Below are positions 25,582-38,712 of a stretch of 64,000 bases of DNA, one piece after another (within the stretch, counting starts at the first letter, position 1; each line of letters starts with the position of its first letter). Under the pieces are notes generated by a model. That model searched no databases and had not been told where the DNA came from. It saw only the letters and a program-made list of their open reading frames with translations. The DNA is from Microbulbifer agarilyticus (GTDB lineage Bacteria > Pseudomonadota > Gammaproteobacteria > Pseudomonadales > Cellvibrionaceae), in NCBI RefSeq assembly GCF_020171345.1, contig NZ_JAIUZM010000001.1:62001-126000 (forward strand), read 5' to 3'. The translations under genes were made by a program, and so were the position numbers.

Positions 25582-26360
25582 ATGAAGACACAATCCCCAT
25601 TCGATGAATTCTTTGATCAACTGAATGAAGATATTCCCGATCACACCTTCCCACGTACAACCATGTCGGCCTTTGCTGCAGAGGCAACCGTAAACAGCGA
25701 AGCCTGGGCGGACGCAAAACCGGTGATGAACCTATCCTCCTTTGTTACCACTTTTACCGAGCCTGAAGCCTTCGAGGTATGGAAAAAACACTACCTGAAG
25801 AACTACATCGACCACGACATGTACCCCCAGCTGTTCGATATGGAGGGACGCATGGTGCGCTGGCTGCACGACTTGTGGAATGGACCGAAAGACGCAGAGC
25901 CGTTCGGGACCGCCACCATCGGCTCCTCGGAAGCCTGTATGCTGGCGGGGCTAGCGCATAAATGGAACTGGCGTAAAGCACGACAAGCCGCCGGACTGGA
26001 TGCAAGCCGCCCCAACATTGTCACCGGCGGCAACGTGCAGATCGTGTGGAAAAAGTTCATGCGCTATTTCGATGTGGAACTGTAATCCCCCTGAAAAAAG
26101 AATTTACCAACTTCAATGAGTTCGACGTATCGTTCAAAGTGCGGGAAAAGGGATGGGTACTTTCGGCCTACTCCATGCCACCAAAAGCCGAGAGCGTAAA
26201 CTCATTACGGATCGTGGTACGGCCTCACCTCAACCACAATGTAATCAGGTCCCTGGCCGAGGATATCATCCATGCCTGTGACTGGCTCAAGGAACACGGA
26301 GGCAACGCAACACCGCCCAAGCTACACAATCCGCACCAGAGCTCGGTAAGCAAATGCTGA
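25582..26360 (+). pseudogene. glutamate decarboxylase with central deletion
   Basis: Residues 1-167 match the N-terminal third of glutamate decarboxylase (LSSFVTTFTEPEA, NYIDHDMYPQLFDME, TIGSSEACMLAGLAHKWNW, KKFMRYFDVEL), ending at TAA near 26083. The next frame then reads VIPLKKEF, FNEFDVSFKVREKGWVLSAY and RIVVRPHLNHNVIRSLAEDI, which is the family's C-terminus. About 200 residues in between, including the PLP-binding lysine, are absent. The family is about 460 residues long. The gene cannot make an active enzyme. Confidence 0.92.
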
Positions 26361-26404
26361 AGCACCTGAGGCTATCCATCCCGCTATTCAACACTACTGT
26401 GTGA

Positions 26405-26833
26405 CTAAGCAAAGGCAGCTCTGACGGCACTAAACACCAAAAACAATAGCGGAATATTGGACGCGACAAAGACTGCGAAACGCAATTCAATTTTATTGCC
26501 CAGCGCTTGCACTAGACTGTGGATAATCCGCAATGCCACATAAGCCCAAGCGGCATATAGGGTGAATCCGCTTGAAATCCCCATAACAGCGAGCGCGAGC
26601 ACAACCGCATAAAACAGCGTTGGCTGCTCCATCAGGTGGTTGTAATTATCCGCCTTCCAACGTACTTTGGCAGGAAGCTTGGCCATCTGCTCACCATTGG
26701 GTGCCATCGGATCCATCTCTAACTTCATGGACATGATCGCCGGCACGCGGGTAACGTACATCCAAAGCCACATCACCATTGACCAAACAACCAAGGCTAC
26801 AAGTGGCTGGATTAACTGGTTAGATATTTCCAT
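26405..26833 (-). CDS. MAPEG family membrane protein
   Basis: A 142-residue protein with four hydrophobic helices (about residues 8-28, 70-88, 92-112, 118-140) and the MAPEG-like motif around VRWKADNYNHLMEQPTLFYA. Bacterial members are membrane-bound glutathione-transferase relatives of unknown substrate. It stands alone on the minus strand, converging on the broken glutamate decarboxylase gene. Confidence 0.88.
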   Translation of the reverse strand: MEISNQLIQPLVALVVWSMVMWLWMYVTRVPAIMSMKLEMDPMAPNGEQMAKLPAKVRWKADNYNHLMEQPTLFYAVVLALAVMGISSGFTLYAAWAYVALRIIHSLVQALGNKIELRFAVFVASNIPLLFLVFSAVRAAFA

Positions 26834-26982
26834 ATCGCTTCTCCAATCGTTCCTTAAAATGTGTTAATAACTATCTCATACACCCTGCACTGCTAAGTAA
26901 TACGCACATCTAAACCTCCACATATAACCGCAGCCTATCTCTGTGCTGAATCCCATCTTCGATTATTGACTGAGGTCATTAG

Positions 26983-27444
26983 TTATGTGTGTCCACGCTT
27001 GCCAGCTAACACTGCACGCGCATTAGTTGCGCGTGCTGCCCACGCGACTTCTTTGGACACAATAGTTTTACCGATTGGAGCAATAGCAATGCCTGCCAAT
27101 TTGAGGTGCTGCAGGCCAAAAGGTATACCAATTATTGTGATAAAGCAGACCAAAGCAGAGAATAAGTGGCCGATAGCCAGCCAGAGCCCACAAAAAACAA
27201 ACCAGATGATATTTCCAATTAAGCCAAGGGGCCCGGTACCAATATCTTCTTTCCAAGTTAGCTCATTTCGGGCGATAGCCTCTTTTCCAAAAGGAAGGAA
27301 CGAAAACAAGCCTATGACGAAGCAAGCTCTGCCCCAGGGTATTCCTACAATTGAGACAAATGCGATGATACCGAAAACCCACCAGGCAAGCCCCATGCAG
27401 AACCCGCCTAAGATAAGCCAAAGTAGATTCCCTAAAAGCCTCAT
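26983..27444 (-). CDS. YccF-domain inner membrane protein
   Basis: A 153-residue protein built from two similar halves, each with hydrophobic segments: LGNLLWLILGGFCMGLAWW with FVSIVGIPWG, and IGNIIWFVFCGLWLAIGHL with ITIIGIPFG. This duplicated N-x-x-W plus GIP pattern is characteristic of YccF proteins. Function unknown. The C-terminal tail is rich in Ala and Arg. A single gene with no clear operon partner. Confidence 0.9.
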   Translation of the reverse strand: MRLLGNLLWLILGGFCMGLAWWVFGIIAFVSIVGIPWGRACFVIGLFSFLPFGKEAIARNELTWKEDIGTGPLGLIGNIIWFVFCGLWLAIGHLFSALVCFITIIGIPFGLQHLKLAGIAIAPIGKTIVSKEVAWAARATNARAVLAGKRGHT

Positions 27445-28069
27445 TTCATGCCTCTATTACTGATTTTTCTAAAGCACACATAGCGCCCACGGAGGCCCGA
27501 AGGGCCGGGGTTTCATTGCCTGTGATTGTTATCCTAGCGAAGTTCAAACACATACAATTTCTTGGGCGTCCCCTCAAACGGAACCCAAACTTCTCTCACG
27601 CCTTTAAAATCGAGGACTGAAATTGAATCCTCGATAATTTTCTGCCCCAATATCAGGCCTTCTGAAAAAGTTGAATAAACACCACGCCAATTGCTAACTC
27701 ATGAAAATAGATAGGAATAACGCTATGTGTATTCTCATTACTTTTACGCACTGAGCATAACCGTATTATTCATAAGCCCCCGGTCTATTGTTCTCAGACG
27801 TTTCTGTTCACCGGAAGCACAAACCGCCGGCGAGGACAATTTTCTTTTAATTCAACAAGTTACAGCGCACTTAGCGTTAGACAGAAACAGTAAAAGAGGC
27901 CTATAGCGATTGTTCCCGGGGATTTAAATGGCTCTTTTGTTATTTTACACAACCATATAAGTCAAAGAGTTAGCCTACTGCAATCAGGGAACACAAGCCA
28001 TAGGCTACTGAACAAGGGGATCTGACGAAACCATGTACATTAAATATGCATTGGAAGATTTTTTACAGG
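27445..28069. other. intergenic region, mostly featureless
   Basis: Apart from the decayed coding fragment at 27534-27698, no gene, RNA or convincing repeat was seen. The region is AT-rich after 27700. Confidence 0.5.
27534..27698 (-). pseudogene. C-terminal remnant of an unidentified gene
   Basis: A 54-codon open stretch without a start codon reads NWRGVYSTFSEGLILGQKII and then VLDFKGVREVWVPFEG and KKLYVFELR before a TAG stop. It has clear protein-like composition and a natural end, but a TGA closes the frame on its upstream side. It looks like the tail of a gene lost by deletion. The family was not recognised. Confidence 0.5.
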
Positions 28070-28103
28070 CATAAAAAAAGCCACCCGAAGGTGGCTTTTT
28101 AAG
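28070..28103 (-). terminator. sucD terminator
   Basis: AAAAAAAGCCACC, CGAA loop, GGTGGCTTTTT: a strong symmetric terminator 15-45 bp past the sucD stop, ending the TCA-cycle cluster. Confidence 0.93.
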
Positions 28104-28118
28104 AAAGAAACTTGCTGA

Positions 28119-28991
28119 TTACCAGCCGGTTACTTCCTTCAGTGCGTCGCCGATTTGCGCCAGGGAACGTACGGTTTTAACACCGGCGTCTTCCAGAGCA
28201 GCAAATTTCTCGTCCGCGGTACCTTTACCACCGGAGATGATCGCACCGGCATGGCCCATACGCTTTCCGGGAGGAGCGGTTACACCAGCGATATAGGAAA
28301 CCACCGGCTTGGTGACGTTATCCTTGATGTAAGCTGCCGCTTCTTCTTCAGCGGAACCGCCGATTTCACCGATCATTACGATGGCTTCGGTCTGCGGGTC
28401 ATTCTGGAACATTTCCAGAATATCGATGAAGTTGGAACCCGGGATCGGGTCACCGCCGATGCCCACACAGGTGGACTGGCCGAAGCCGTGGTCAGTAGTC
28501 TGCTTTACGGCTTCGTAAGTCAGAGTACCGGAGCGGGATACGATGCCCACTTTGCCCGGCTTGTGAATGTGACCAGGCATGATGCCAATCTTACATTCAC
28601 CCGGAGTGATAACACCCGGGCAGTTCGGGCCGATCAGGCGCACGCCCAGCTCGTCACACTTAACCTTGGCCTGCAGCATGTCCATGGTAGGAATGCCTTC
28701 AGTAATGCACACGATCAGCTTGATGCCGCCGTTGGCCGCTTCCAGGATGGAATCCTTACAGAAAGGCGCAGGTACATAGATCACAGATGCTTCCGCACCG
28801 GTGGCTTCTACGGCTTCTTTTACGGTATTGAAAACCGGCAGGCCCAGGTGAGTCTGGCCGCCTTTGCCCGGGGTTACACCACCGACCATTTTTGTACCGT
28901 ACTCGATAGCCTGCTCGGAGTGGAAAGTACCCTGGGAGCCGGTGAAGCCCTGACAGATGACTTTAGTGTCTTTGTTAATCAGTACTGACAT
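28119..28991 (-). CDS. sucD: succinyl-CoA synthetase, alpha subunit
   Basis: Carries the phosphohistidine in the reversible step succinyl-CoA + NDP/Pi to succinate + NTP. The 290-residue protein has the CoA-binding N-terminus ([19 protein letters not shown]) and the active histidine in [15 protein letters not shown]. Length is normal. It starts 2 bp after the sucC stop and is the last gene of the sdh-suc cluster. Confidence 0.98.
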   Translation of the reverse strand: MSVLINKDTKVICQGFTGSQGTFHSEQAIEYGTKMVGGVTPGKGGQTHLGLPVFNTVKEAVEATGAEASVIYVPAPFCKDSILEAANGGIKLIVCITEGIPTMDMLQAKVKCDELGVRLIGPNCPGVITPGECKIGIMPGHIHKPGKVGIVSRSGTLTYEAVKQTTDHGFGQSTCVGIGGDPIPGSNFIDILEMFQNDPQTEAIVMIGEIGGSAEEEAAAYIKDNVTKPVVSYIAGVTAPPGKRMGHAGAIISGGKGTADEKFAALEDAGVKTVRSLAQIGDALKEVTGW

Positions 28992-28993
28992 GA

Positions 28994-30160
28994 TTATTTA
29001 CCCTCCGCAGCTTTAACCACTTGCTCTGCCGCGTCGGTCAGGCTGGTGGCAGCGATGATGTTCAGGCCGCTGTCGCTCAGAACCTTGGCACCCAGGTCTG
29101 CGTTGTTACCTTCGAGGCGAACAACAACCGGGATAGTAACGCCCACTTCTTTCACTGCACCGATTACGCCTTCTGCGATCATGTCGCAGCGTACGATGCC
29201 GCCGAAGATGTTGATCAGAACGGCTTTTACGTTCTCGTCGGACAGGATGATTTTGAACGCTTCAACAACGCGCTCTTTGGTCGCGCCGCCGCCAACGTCC
29301 AGGAAGTTGGCCGGCTTGCCGCCGTGCAGGTTGACGATATCCATGGTACCCATGGCCAGGCCAGCACCATTTACCATGCAGCCGATGTTGCCATCCAGTG
29401 CTACGTAGTTCAGGTCCCACTTGGCTGCGTGCGCTTCGCGCTCGTCTTCCTGAGACGGGTCGTGCATTTCACGCAGGTCTGGGTGACGGTACAGAGCGTT
29501 ACTATCGATAACGATCTTGGCGTCCAGGCAGTGCAGGTTCTTCTCTGGAGTGATGACCAGCGGGTTGATTTCCAGCAGGGCCAGATCTTTCTCTTCAAAC
29601 ATTTTCGCCAGACCCAGGAAGATCTTGGTGAACTGCTTGATCTGGTCGCCTTCGAGGCCCAGTTTGAACGCCAGTTCACGGCCCTGGTAAGGCTGTGCGC
29701 CTACCAGCGGGTCGATGATAGCTTTCAGGATTTTTTCCGGAGTTTCTTCCGCAACTTTCTCGATCTCTACACCGCCTTCGGTGGAGGCCATGAAAACGAT
29801 GCGACGGGTAGCACGGTCCATCACCGCACCCAGGTACAGTTCCTGGTCGATGTCGGTGCAGCTTTCCACCAGGATACGGGAAACCGGCTGGCCGTTTTCG
29901 TCTGTCTGATAAGTTACCAGGTTGTTACCCAGCCACTTTTTCGCGAATTCTTCAATTTCCGCTTTGGAGTCCACCAGCTTTACGCCGCCCGCTTTACCGC
30001 GGCCACCAGCGTGTACCTGGGCTTTAACAACCCACTTGTCGCCGCCGATTTCGTCTGCTGCCGCTGCTGCTGCTGCCGGGGTTTCCGCTGCAATGCCTTG
30101 GGAAACCGGCAATCCGTATGCTGCAAACAGTTGTTTGCCCTGATACTCATGCAAGTTCAT
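28994..30160 (-). CDS. sucC: succinyl-CoA synthetase, beta subunit
   Basis: ATP-grasp subunit binding nucleotide and succinate. The 388-residue protein opens with [19 protein letters not shown], has [16 protein letters not shown] for nucleotide binding and INPLVIT near the metal site, and ends normally. ATG at 30160 was chosen since an upstream TTG adds four atypical residues. It is separated from lpd by 150 bp with a strong hairpin, so it may have partly independent expression. Confidence 0.98.
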   Translation of the reverse strand: MNLHEYQGKQLFAAYGLPVSQGIAAETPAAAAAAADEIGGDKWVVKAQVHAGGRGKAGGVKLVDSKAEIEEFAKKWLGNNLVTYQTDENGQPVSRILVESCTDIDQELYLGAVMDRATRRIVFMASTEGGVEIEKVAEETPEKILKAIIDPLVGAQPYQGRELAFKLGLEGDQIKQFTKIFLGLAKMFEEKDLALLEINPLVITPEKNLHCLDAKIVIDSNALYRHPDLREMHDPSQEDEREAHAAKWDLNYVALDGNIGCMVNGAGLAMGTMDIVNLHGGKPANFLDVGGGATKERVVEAFKIILSDENVKAVLINIFGGIVRCDMIAEGVIGAVKEVGVTIPVVVRLEGNNADLGAKVLSDSGLNIIAATSLTDAAEQVVKAAEGK

Positions 30161-30272
30161 AGTCAATACCAATTCACATTTGAAATGTGTTTACCAATTG
30201 CAGATTACTCTGCACCTTTACACAGCGCTCTGGTGCTGCCTAATTGCAAAACCAGAGCCCTGAAATTAAACC

Positions 30273-30295
30273 GGGGCGGCTGTTATAGCCGCCCC
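30273..30295 (-). terminator. hairpin between lpd and sucC
   Basis: GGGGCGGCT and AGCCGCCCC form a 9-bp GC-rich stem with a 5-base loop. On the minus strand it is followed by GGTTTAATTT, a poor T tract, so it may be a weak terminator or an mRNA stability element inside the cluster. Confidence 0.55.
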
Positions 30296-30310
30296 GAAAA
30301 ATCACATCGC

Positions 30311-31774
<1,464 letters not shown>

Positions 31775-31921
31775 TCAACGAATGCGGATTTGTCACCGCA
31801 TGCCCGGGCTTCTTCCCGGATTTCCCTGAGACGGTCTTGTTGCCGTTGATGCCAGCTCGAACGGCTGGCTCATTTTGCGGGCGACCTCTTAAGGGCCGCC
31901 CTTTCTCCAAATCTAACCTGC

Positions 31922-33112
31922 TTACACTTCCAGCAGGATACGCGCCGGATCTTCGATCATTTCTTTGATCGCAACCAGGAAGCCAACCGCTTCCTTGCCG
32001 TCGATCAGGCGGTGATCGTAAGACAGCGCCAGGTACATCATTGGCAGGATTTCCACCTTGCCGTTGACCGCCATCGGGCGTTCCTGAATTTTGTGCATAC
32101 CGAGGATCGCGGTTTGCGGCGGGTTCAGGATCGGGGTAGACAGCAGGGAACCGAACACACCACCGTTGGTGATGGTGAAGGTGCCACCGGTCATCTCGTC
32201 AATAGACAGCTTGCCGTCACGGGCACGGACACCCAGGTCACGGATATTGTTTTCCATATCCGCCAGGCCCATGTTTTCTGCGTTACGCAGAATCGGTACT
32301 ACCAGGCCTTTCGGGGAGGAAACCGCAACACCGATGTCCTGGTAACCGTGGTATACGATGTCGTTACCATCGATGGACGCGTTCACCGCGGAGTAGCGCT
32401 TCAGCGCTTCTACTGCCGCTTTTACAAAGAAGCCCATGAAGCCCAGGCGAGTGCCGTTGTGGGTCTTCTCGAACAGGTCTTTGTAGTTCTTACGCAGATC
32501 CATGATCGGCTTCATGTTCACTTCGTTGAAGGTAGTGAGCATGGCAGTGGACTGGGAAGCGTCGAGCAGACGCTCGGCGATGCGCTTGCGCATACGGGTC
32601 ATCGGAACACGCTTCTCAACGCGCTCACCCGCAGCAACTTCCACTTGCGCGGCGGCAGCCGGCGCGGAGGCAGCCGGTGCAGTGCCCGCCTTCATCACGT
32701 CTTCTTTCAGTACGCGACCGCCTTTGCCGGTGCCTTCAACGCCGGCCAGGTCAACGCCTTTTTCCGCAGCCATTTTCTTGGCAGACGGCATGGCAATTTT
32801 TTCGCCGGCAGCAGCAGGTGCCGCAGCGGCCGGAGCTTCAGCTGCCGCAGGTGCAGCTTCGGCAGAGGCGCCAGCGCCCTCTTCGAACTTGGCAATGACT
32901 TCATTGGAGAGAACGGTGTCGCCCTCGCCTTTGATAATTTCACTAATGGCGCCGTCAGCCGGTGCAACGACTTCCAGCACAACTTTGTCGGTTTCGATAT
33001 CCACGATCAGTTCATCGCGGGACACAGCTTCACCCGGTTGTTTGTGCCAGGTGGCGACGGTGCCGTCCTGAACAGATTCCGGGAATGTTGGCGCTTTAAT
33101 CTCGATGGTCAT
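31922..33112 (-). CDS. sucB: dihydrolipoamide succinyltransferase (E2o)
   Basis: Core of the 2-oxoglutarate dehydrogenase complex. The 396-residue protein has one lipoyl domain (lipoylated Lys in ETDKVVLEV, about residue 43), an Ala/Pro linker, an E1/E3-binding domain ([16 protein letters not shown]) and the acyltransferase domain ending with [14 protein letters not shown] at 33112 has AGGAA about 6 bp upstream; the frame is open 19 codons further but without family similarity. sucA is 82 bp upstream. Confidence 0.98.
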   Translation of the reverse strand: MTIEIKAPTFPESVQDGTVATWHKQPGEAVSRDELIVDIETDKVVLEVVAPADGAISEIIKGEGDTVLSNEVIAKFEEGAGASAEAAPAAAEAPAAAAPAAAGEKIAMPSAKKMAAEKGVDLAGVEGTGKGGRVLKEDVMKAGTAPAASAPAAAAQVEVAAGERVEKRVPMTRMRKRIAERLLDASQSTAMLTTFNEVNMKPIMDLRKNYKDLFEKTHNGTRLGFMGFFVKAAVEALKRYSAVNASIDGNDIVYHGYQDIGVAVSSPKGLVVPILRNAENMGLADMENNIRDLGVRARDGKLSIDEMTGGTFTITNGGVFGSLLSTPILNPPQTAILGMHKIQERPMAVNGKVEILPMMYLALSYDHRLIDGKEAVGFLVAIKEMIEDPARILLEV

Positions 33113-33194
33113 TGTTCCTGTTTCCTGAGATTTTCGGGGATGCGGAAAGACCCTCGCCCTTCGCAACATCCTGCTCTTTCGTTGTACTGCTGCC

Positions 33195-36020
33195 TTATTT
33201 GACAGTCAGCGCCTCGTTGATGAACGTATTCTGTTCTTCCAAGTGGGTGGACATGTAACCCGCCGCAGGTGCAGCGGAAGCCGCGCGGCCAACATATTCC
33301 AGTTCCAGCTTGGGATGTGCTTCTTTCAGCAGGCGACGCAAGTGGTGCTGGCTGGAGTACCAGGCGCCCTGGTTCATGGGCTCTTCCTGGCACCAGGCAA
33401 CGCTCTTGATGCTCTTGAACGCGGATACCGCACTCAGGAATTCGTCGTCTGGGAAGGGGTACAACTGCTCCAAACGGACCAGTGCAACGTCTTCCTGTTC
33501 GCGTTCCATACGCGCTTCCAGCAGGTGGTAGTAAACCTTACCGGAGCAGATGATCAATCGCTTCACTTTGGCCGGATCCACACCGCCATCCTGGATGACG
33601 TTCTGGAACTTGCCGGTAGCCAGCTCGTCCAGGCTGGAAGTCGCGAGCTTGTGACGCAAAATCCACTTCGGGCTCATGATCACCAGCGGGCGGCGCATCG
33701 GACGCACAGCCTGACGACGCAGCAGATGGAAAATCTGTGCCGGAGTGGTGGCATTACATACCTGGATATTGTGCTCGGCACACAGCTGCATGAAACGCTC
33801 GAGACGCGCAGAGGAGTGCTCCGGGCCCTGGCCTTCATAACCGTGCGGCAGCAGCATCACCAGGCCACACATGCGGCCCCACTTGTGCTCACCGGAAGTA
33901 ATGAACTGGTCGATTACCACCTGGGCACCGTTGGCGAAGTCACCAAACTGCGCCTCCCAAACCACCAGGGATTTAGGGGTAGTGGTGGCGTAGCCGTATT
34001 CGAACGCCAGCACCGCTTCTTCCGACAGCAGTGAGTCGTAAATATCGAAACGCGGCTGGCCTTCGAACATGTGCTGCAGCGGCACATAGCTCTGGCCATC
34101 TTTCTGGCTGTGGATAACCGCGTGACGGTGGGAGAAGGTACCGCGACCCACGTCTTCACCGGTGAAGCGGACCATGTAGCCCTCTTCCAGCAAAGTGCCG
34201 TACGCCAGGGTTTCCGCCATGCCCCAGTTCAGAGGCAGCGCGCCACCGGCCATTTTGCGACGGTCATCGTATATCTTGGAAACCTGACGCTGTATCACAA
34301 TACCGTCGGGGACGGTGGTCATGCGAGTCGCCACGTCTTTCAGCTTGGTCAGCTCAAAGCTGGTATCGCCTTCGACGGTCCACTCGTGGTTCAGGTACGG
34401 GCGCCAGTCCACAAACATGGACTCGTCCGGCTCATTCACCAGGCCGGTCGCCACGTCTTCACCGCGATCCAGTTTGTCGCGGTAGTCGTTGGCCAGCTTG
34501 TCGGCGGCAGCCTTGTCCAGCACACCTTCGCCAATCAGCTTCTCCGCATACAGGGTGCGGGTCGTCTTGTGCTTGCGGATGGTCTGGTACATCAGCGGCT
34601 GGGTGCCGGAGGGATCGTCGGTTTCGTTGTGACCGCGACGGCGGTAACAAACCAGATCGATCACGATGTCTTTCTTGAACTCGTAGCGGTAATCAATTGC
34701 GAGCAGGCCCGCCAAGACAACCGCTTCCGGGTCGTCACCGTTTACGTGCAGTACCGGAGCGTCGATCATCTTCGCGACATCGGTACAGTATTCGGTGGAG
34801 CGCGCATCTTCGCGCTTGCTGGTGGTGAAACCAACCTGGTTGTTCAGCACCAGATGAATGGTACCGCCAGTGTAGTAGCCGCGGGTTTGGGACATCTGCA
34901 GGGTTTCCTGCACCACGCCCTGACCGGCGAACGCCGCATCACCATGAATGTTGATCGGCAGTACTTTCTCACCGGTGCTATCGCCACGGCGATCCTGACG
35001 GGCACGTACGGAGCCCACAACTACCGGCGCACAGATTTCCAGGTGCGACGGGTTAAAGGCCAGCGCCAAATGCACTTCGCCACCCGGGGTCATCACGTTG
35101 GAAGAGAAGCCCTGGTGGTACTTAACGTCACCGGAGGTATCGAGGGTCTTCTTGCCTTCGAATTCTTCAAACAGGTCCGCGGGGTTTTTACCGAGGATGT
35201 TGACCAGAGTGTTCAGGCGGCCGCGGTGGGCCATGCCGATCACAATCTCTTTTACCGCGTAGGTACCGGAGCGACGAATCAGCGCGTCCATCAGCGGGAT
35301 CAGGCTCTCGCCACCTTCCACACCGAAGCGCTTGGTACCCGGGTATTTGGAATCCAGGTGACGCTCGAGACCTTCCGCAGCAGACAGGCGCTGCAGAATT
35401 TCGACACGAATATCTTCACCGAAAGTAGGCTTGCACTGGCTGCGCTCAAGACGCTGCTGAAACCACTGCTGCTCGTCGAGATTCGACAGATGCATGATTT
35501 CTGCGCCCAGATTTCCGCAGTAGGTATTTTCCAGGCCCTGTACGATGTCTCGCAGGGTGGACTCGCCGTTACCGAAGAACAGATCACCCGTCTGGAACGT
35601 AGTGTCGAAGTCGCCCTCGGTGAGGCCATGGAAGTTCAGCTGCAGATCTGGCACCTGTTCGCGGGCCATGATACCCAGCGGATCAAGGGTGGCCTTCTTG
35701 TGGCCGCGGTGACGGTAGGAATTGATCAGTTGCAGAACTTTGATCTGCTTGCGCTCGTGTTCAACATTGACAGAGCCGGCGCCGGGAGCGGCGAGAGGAC
35801 GGGTACGGTTTTTTGCCAGTAGCTCGAAGTGCTGGCGAATAGCAGCATGGGAGACATCGCCACCGCTAACACGCGGCAGGCTGTCAAAGTAGCTGCGCCA
35901 TTCTTCCGGTACACCACTGGGGTCGTGCAGATAGGTCTCGTACAGATCTTCGACATACCCAGCGTTACCACCAGAGATATGTGAAGTCCGCCAGAGCGCC
36001 TCCATAGAGCTTTCGTGCAT
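33195..36020 (-). CDS. sucA: 2-oxoglutarate dehydrogenase E1
   Basis: ThDP enzyme that decarboxylates 2-oxoglutarate. The 941-residue protein is of normal length and shows the N-terminal tail [23 protein letters not shown], the ThDP motif from [15 protein letters not shown] to LVLNNQ, and [15 protein letters not shown] near the C-terminal half. GAGGTAGG lies just upstream of the ATG. It follows sdhB after 193 bp with an attenuator-like hairpin. Confidence 0.98.
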   Translation of the reverse strand: MHESSMEALWRTSHISGGNAGYVEDLYETYLHDPSGVPEEWRSYFDSLPRVSGGDVSHAAIRQHFELLAKNRTRPLAAPGAGSVNVEHERKQIKVLQLINSYRHRGHKKATLDPLGIMAREQVPDLQLNFHGLTEGDFDTTFQTGDLFFGNGESTLRDIVQGLENTYCGNLGAEIMHLSNLDEQQWFQQRLERSQCKPTFGEDIRVEILQRLSAAEGLERHLDSKYPGTKRFGVEGGESLIPLMDALIRRSGTYAVKEIVIGMAHRGRLNTLVNILGKNPADLFEEFEGKKTLDTSGDVKYHQGFSSNVMTPGGEVHLALAFNPSHLEICAPVVVGSVRARQDRRGDSTGEKVLPINIHGDAAFAGQGVVQETLQMSQTRGYYTGGTIHLVLNNQVGFTTSKREDARSTEYCTDVAKMIDAPVLHVNGDDPEAVVLAGLLAIDYRYEFKKDIVIDLVCYRRRGHNETDDPSGTQPLMYQTIRKHKTTRTLYAEKLIGEGVLDKAAADKLANDYRDKLDRGEDVATGLVNEPDESMFVDWRPYLNHEWTVEGDTSFELTKLKDVATRMTTVPDGIVIQRQVSKIYDDRRKMAGGALPLNWGMAETLAYGTLLEEGYMVRFTGEDVGRGTFSHRHAVIHSQKDGQSYVPLQHMFEGQPRFDIYDSLLSEEAVLAFEYGYATTTPKSLVVWEAQFGDFANGAQVVIDQFITSGEHKWGRMCGLVMLLPHGYEGQGPEHSSARLERFMQLCAEHNIQVCNATTPAQIFHLLRRQAVRPMRRPLVIMSPKWILRHKLATSSLDELATGKFQNVIQDGGVDPAKVKRLIICSGKVYYHLLEARMEREQEDVALVRLEQLYPFPDDEFLSAVSAFKSIKSVAWCQEEPMNQGAWYSSQHHLRRLLKEAHPKLELEYVGRAASAAPAAGYMSTHLEEQNTFINEALTVK

Positions 36021-36092
36021 TAATGCCTACCTCAATTGACGGCGCGCACCCTTGATTTTCGCGCCGCTCTTTCCTGTCTTTTCACTCACAAA

Positions 36093-36122
36093 AGGGGAGG
36101 CGCTGAAATAGACACCTCCCCT
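36093..36122 (-). terminator. attenuator-like hairpin between sdhB and sucA
   Basis: AGGGGAGG and CCTCCCCT form an 8-bp stem with a 14-base loop; on the minus strand TTTTG follows. It may partly separate sdh from suc expression. Confidence 0.55.
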
Positions 36123-36213
36123 CTTTCGTATAGGCCTGACACCTGCGCTGCTGTCGGCCTAATTGTGCTTATATTTTTGGTGGGAAACCCACTCCCCGTT
36201 ACCGGGGCATCCG

Positions 36214-36918
36214 TTATACGGCGCGGGTTATCAACATATTGCGGATATGTCCGATTGCCCGAGTTGGATTCAGGCCCTTAGGACAAACATTGACGCAGTT
36301 TTGGATACCGTGGCAGCGGAAAACGCTGAACGGATCGTCCAGTTTACCCAGGCGCTCGTCGGTCGCAGTGTCGCGGCTATCCGCCAGGAAGCGGTACGCC
36401 TGCAACAGGCCCGCCGGGCCGATGAACTTGTCTGGGTTCCACCAGAAAGAAGGACAAGACGTGGAACAACAGGCGCAGAGAATACACTCGTAGAGGCCAT
36501 CCAGTTTTGCACGATCTTCCGGGGACTGCAGACGCTCGATGGCCGGAGCCGGGGTGTCGTTCTGCAGGTAAGGTTCGATTTTCTTGTACTGGGTGTAGAA
36601 CTGCTCCATATCCACAACCAGGTCACGGATAACCGGCAGACCCGGCAGCGGGCGCAGTACCAGCTTGCCTTTCGGCGCAGCTTCAGACAGCGGCATGATA
36701 CAGGCAAGACCGTTCTTGCCAGAGATGTTCATGCCGTCGGAACCGCACACACCTTCACGACAAGAGCGACGGAATGCCAGGGTCGCGTCCTGAGCCTTCA
36801 ACAGCTCCAGTACGTCCAGCACCATCAGGTCTTTGCCCTGGGTGTCTACTTCGTAATCCTGCATATACGGTGCAGAATCGGTTTCCGGGTTGTAACGGTA
36901 GATGCTTACTTTCAACAT
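36214..36918 (-). CDS. sdhB: succinate dehydrogenase iron-sulfur subunit
   Basis: Transfers electrons from SdhA FAD to quinone through three clusters. The 234-residue protein has the [2Fe-2S] cysteines in SCREGVCGSDGMN and ACI, the [4Fe-4S] motif CILCACCSTSCPS and the third set CHGIQNCVNVCPKGLNP. Starts 18 bp after sdhA. Inner face of the cytoplasmic membrane. Confidence 0.98.
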   Translation of the reverse strand: MLKVSIYRYNPETDSAPYMQDYEVDTQGKDLMVLDVLELLKAQDATLAFRRSCREGVCGSDGMNISGKNGLACIMPLSEAAPKGKLVLRPLPGLPVIRDLVVDMEQFYTQYKKIEPYLQNDTPAPAIERLQSPEDRAKLDGLYECILCACCSTSCPSFWWNPDKFIGPAGLLQAYRFLADSRDTATDERLGKLDDPFSVFRCHGIQNCVNVCPKGLNPTRAIGHIRNMLITRAV

Positions 36919-36936
36919 GGTCTTTCCGCTCCCGAA

Positions 36937-38709
36937 TTAGTAGGTACGCGCTTTCGGTTCGAAAGCTTCTACGGTGTTGGGCGCAAAGTTAACGGCACGC
37001 TTGCCAACACGCTTCTCCGCAGGGAAGAACATGGAGTGGCACAGCCAGTTCTCGTCGTCGCGCTCTTGGAAGTCCTCGCGCGCGTGGGCACCGCGGCTTT
37101 CGGTACGAGTCTCTGCGGCAATCGCAGTCGCTTCGGCCACTTCCAGCAAGTTTTGCAGCTCCAACGCTTCGATACGTGCGGTGTTGAACGCACGGCTCTT
37201 GTCGTCCAGGCGAACGTTTTCGATACGTGCGCGCAGGTCTTCCAGCTTCTTCACACCTTCCGCCATGAAGTCGCCGCGACGGAATACACCGAAGTGGTTC
37301 TGCATCACGTTCTGCAGCTCTTTGCGCAGGTCGGCAGCTTTTTCACCGTCGTTTTTGGTTTCCAGACGGTTCAGGCGGCCCATCGCGGCTTCGAGGTCAG
37401 AGTCGCTCGCTTCGCGATGCTCGATACCTTCACGCAGGGCTTTTTCGATGAACAGGCCAGAGGCGCGGCCGAATACCACCAGATCCAGCAGGGAGTTGCC
37501 ACCCAGGCGGTTGGCGCCGTGTACGGATACACAGGCGACTTCACCACAGCCATAGATGCCGTCGATCACGTGATCGTTACCGGAAGCATCCTGGGTCAGT
37601 ACCTGACCGTGAATGTTGGTCGCCAGACCACCCATCATGTAGTGACAGGTCGGAACAACCGGGATTGGCACCTTAACCGGGTCAGCGTGCGCGAAGGTAC
37701 GGGACAGCTCGAGGATGCCCGGCAGCTTGGCGTTCAGGGTTTTCTCACCCAGATGATCCAGCTTCAGGAATACGTGATCGCCTTCCGGGCCACAGCCGCG
37801 GCCGTCGAGGATTTCCAGAACCATGGAGCGTGCAACAACGTCGCGGCCCGCCAGGTCTTTCGCGTTCGGAGCGTAACGCTCCATGAAGCGCTCGCCGTCT
37901 TTATTGATGAGGTAACCACCTTCACCACGACAGCCTTCCGTTACCAGTACGCCGGCACCGTGAATACCGGTGGGGTGGAACTGCCAGAACTCCATGTCCT
38001 GGACAGGAATATCGGCACGCAGCGCCATACCGATACCGTCACCGGTATTAATGTGCGCATTAGTAGTAGAGGCAAAGATACGGCCCGCACCGCCCGTCGC
38101 AAGAACGGTCGCCTTGGACTTAACGTAAACGATCTCGCCATCTTCGATGTTCATCGCGATTACGCCGACAACAGCGCCGTCCTGGTTCTTCACCAGGTCT
38201 ACCGCGAACCACTCGTTGAGGAATACGGTGTTGTTCTTAATGTTGCCCTGATACAGGGTGTGCAGCAGAGCGTGACCAGTACGGTCGGCCGCCGCACAGG
38301 TACGTGCAGCCTGGCCACCGCGGCCGAAGTCTTTGGACTGACCACCGAAAGGACGCTGATAGATACGACCTTCTTTAGTACGGGAGAACGGCAGGCCCAT
38401 GTGCTCGAGTTCGAACACCGCTTCGGGGCCTACGGAACACATATATTCGATCGCGTCCTGGTCACCGATGTAGTCGGAACCTTTGACGGTATCGAACATG
38501 TGCCAGCGCCAATCGTCGTTGGGGTCGTCGCTGGCAATCGCACAGGTAATACCACCCTGCGCAGAAACCGTGTGAGAGCGGGTAGGAAATACTTTAGTAA
38601 TAACTGCAGTCTTGAAACCAGACTGAGCCATCTGCAGCGCAGCGCGCATGCCCGCGCCGCCGCCACCAATTACGATGCCGTCAAAGGTTATTGTTCGCAT
38701 ATTCGACAT
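36937..38709 (-). CDS. sdhA: succinate dehydrogenase flavoprotein subunit
   Basis: Oxidises succinate to fumarate. The 590-residue protein has the FAD motif [15 protein letters not shown], the histidine for covalent FAD in [10 protein letters not shown], and the [11 protein letters not shown] and [17 protein letters not shown] segments around the active site. The start could be ATG at 38709 or three codons later. It begins 3 bp after sdhD, so coupling is likely. Confidence 0.98.
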   Translation of the reverse strand: MSNMRTITFDGIVIGGGGAGMRAALQMAQSGFKTAVITKVFPTRSHTVSAQGGITCAIASDDPNDDWRWHMFDTVKGSDYIGDQDAIEYMCSVGPEAVFELEHMGLPFSRTKEGRIYQRPFGGQSKDFGRGGQAARTCAAADRTGHALLHTLYQGNIKNNTVFLNEWFAVDLVKNQDGAVVGVIAMNIEDGEIVYVKSKATVLATGGAGRIFASTTNAHINTGDGIGMALRADIPVQDMEFWQFHPTGIHGAGVLVTEGCRGEGGYLINKDGERFMERYAPNAKDLAGRDVVARSMVLEILDGRGCGPEGDHVFLKLDHLGEKTLNAKLPGILELSRTFAHADPVKVPIPVVPTCHYMMGGLATNIHGQVLTQDASGNDHVIDGIYGCGEVACVSVHGANRLGGNSLLDLVVFGRASGLFIEKALREGIEHREASDSDLEAAMGRLNRLETKNDGEKAADLRKELQNVMQNHFGVFRRGDFMAEGVKKLEDLRARIENVRLDDKSRAFNTARIEALELQNLLEVAEATAIAAETRTESRGAHAREDFQERDDENWLCHSMFFPAEKRVGKRAVNFAPNTVEAFEPKARTY

Positions 38710-38712
38710 AAC

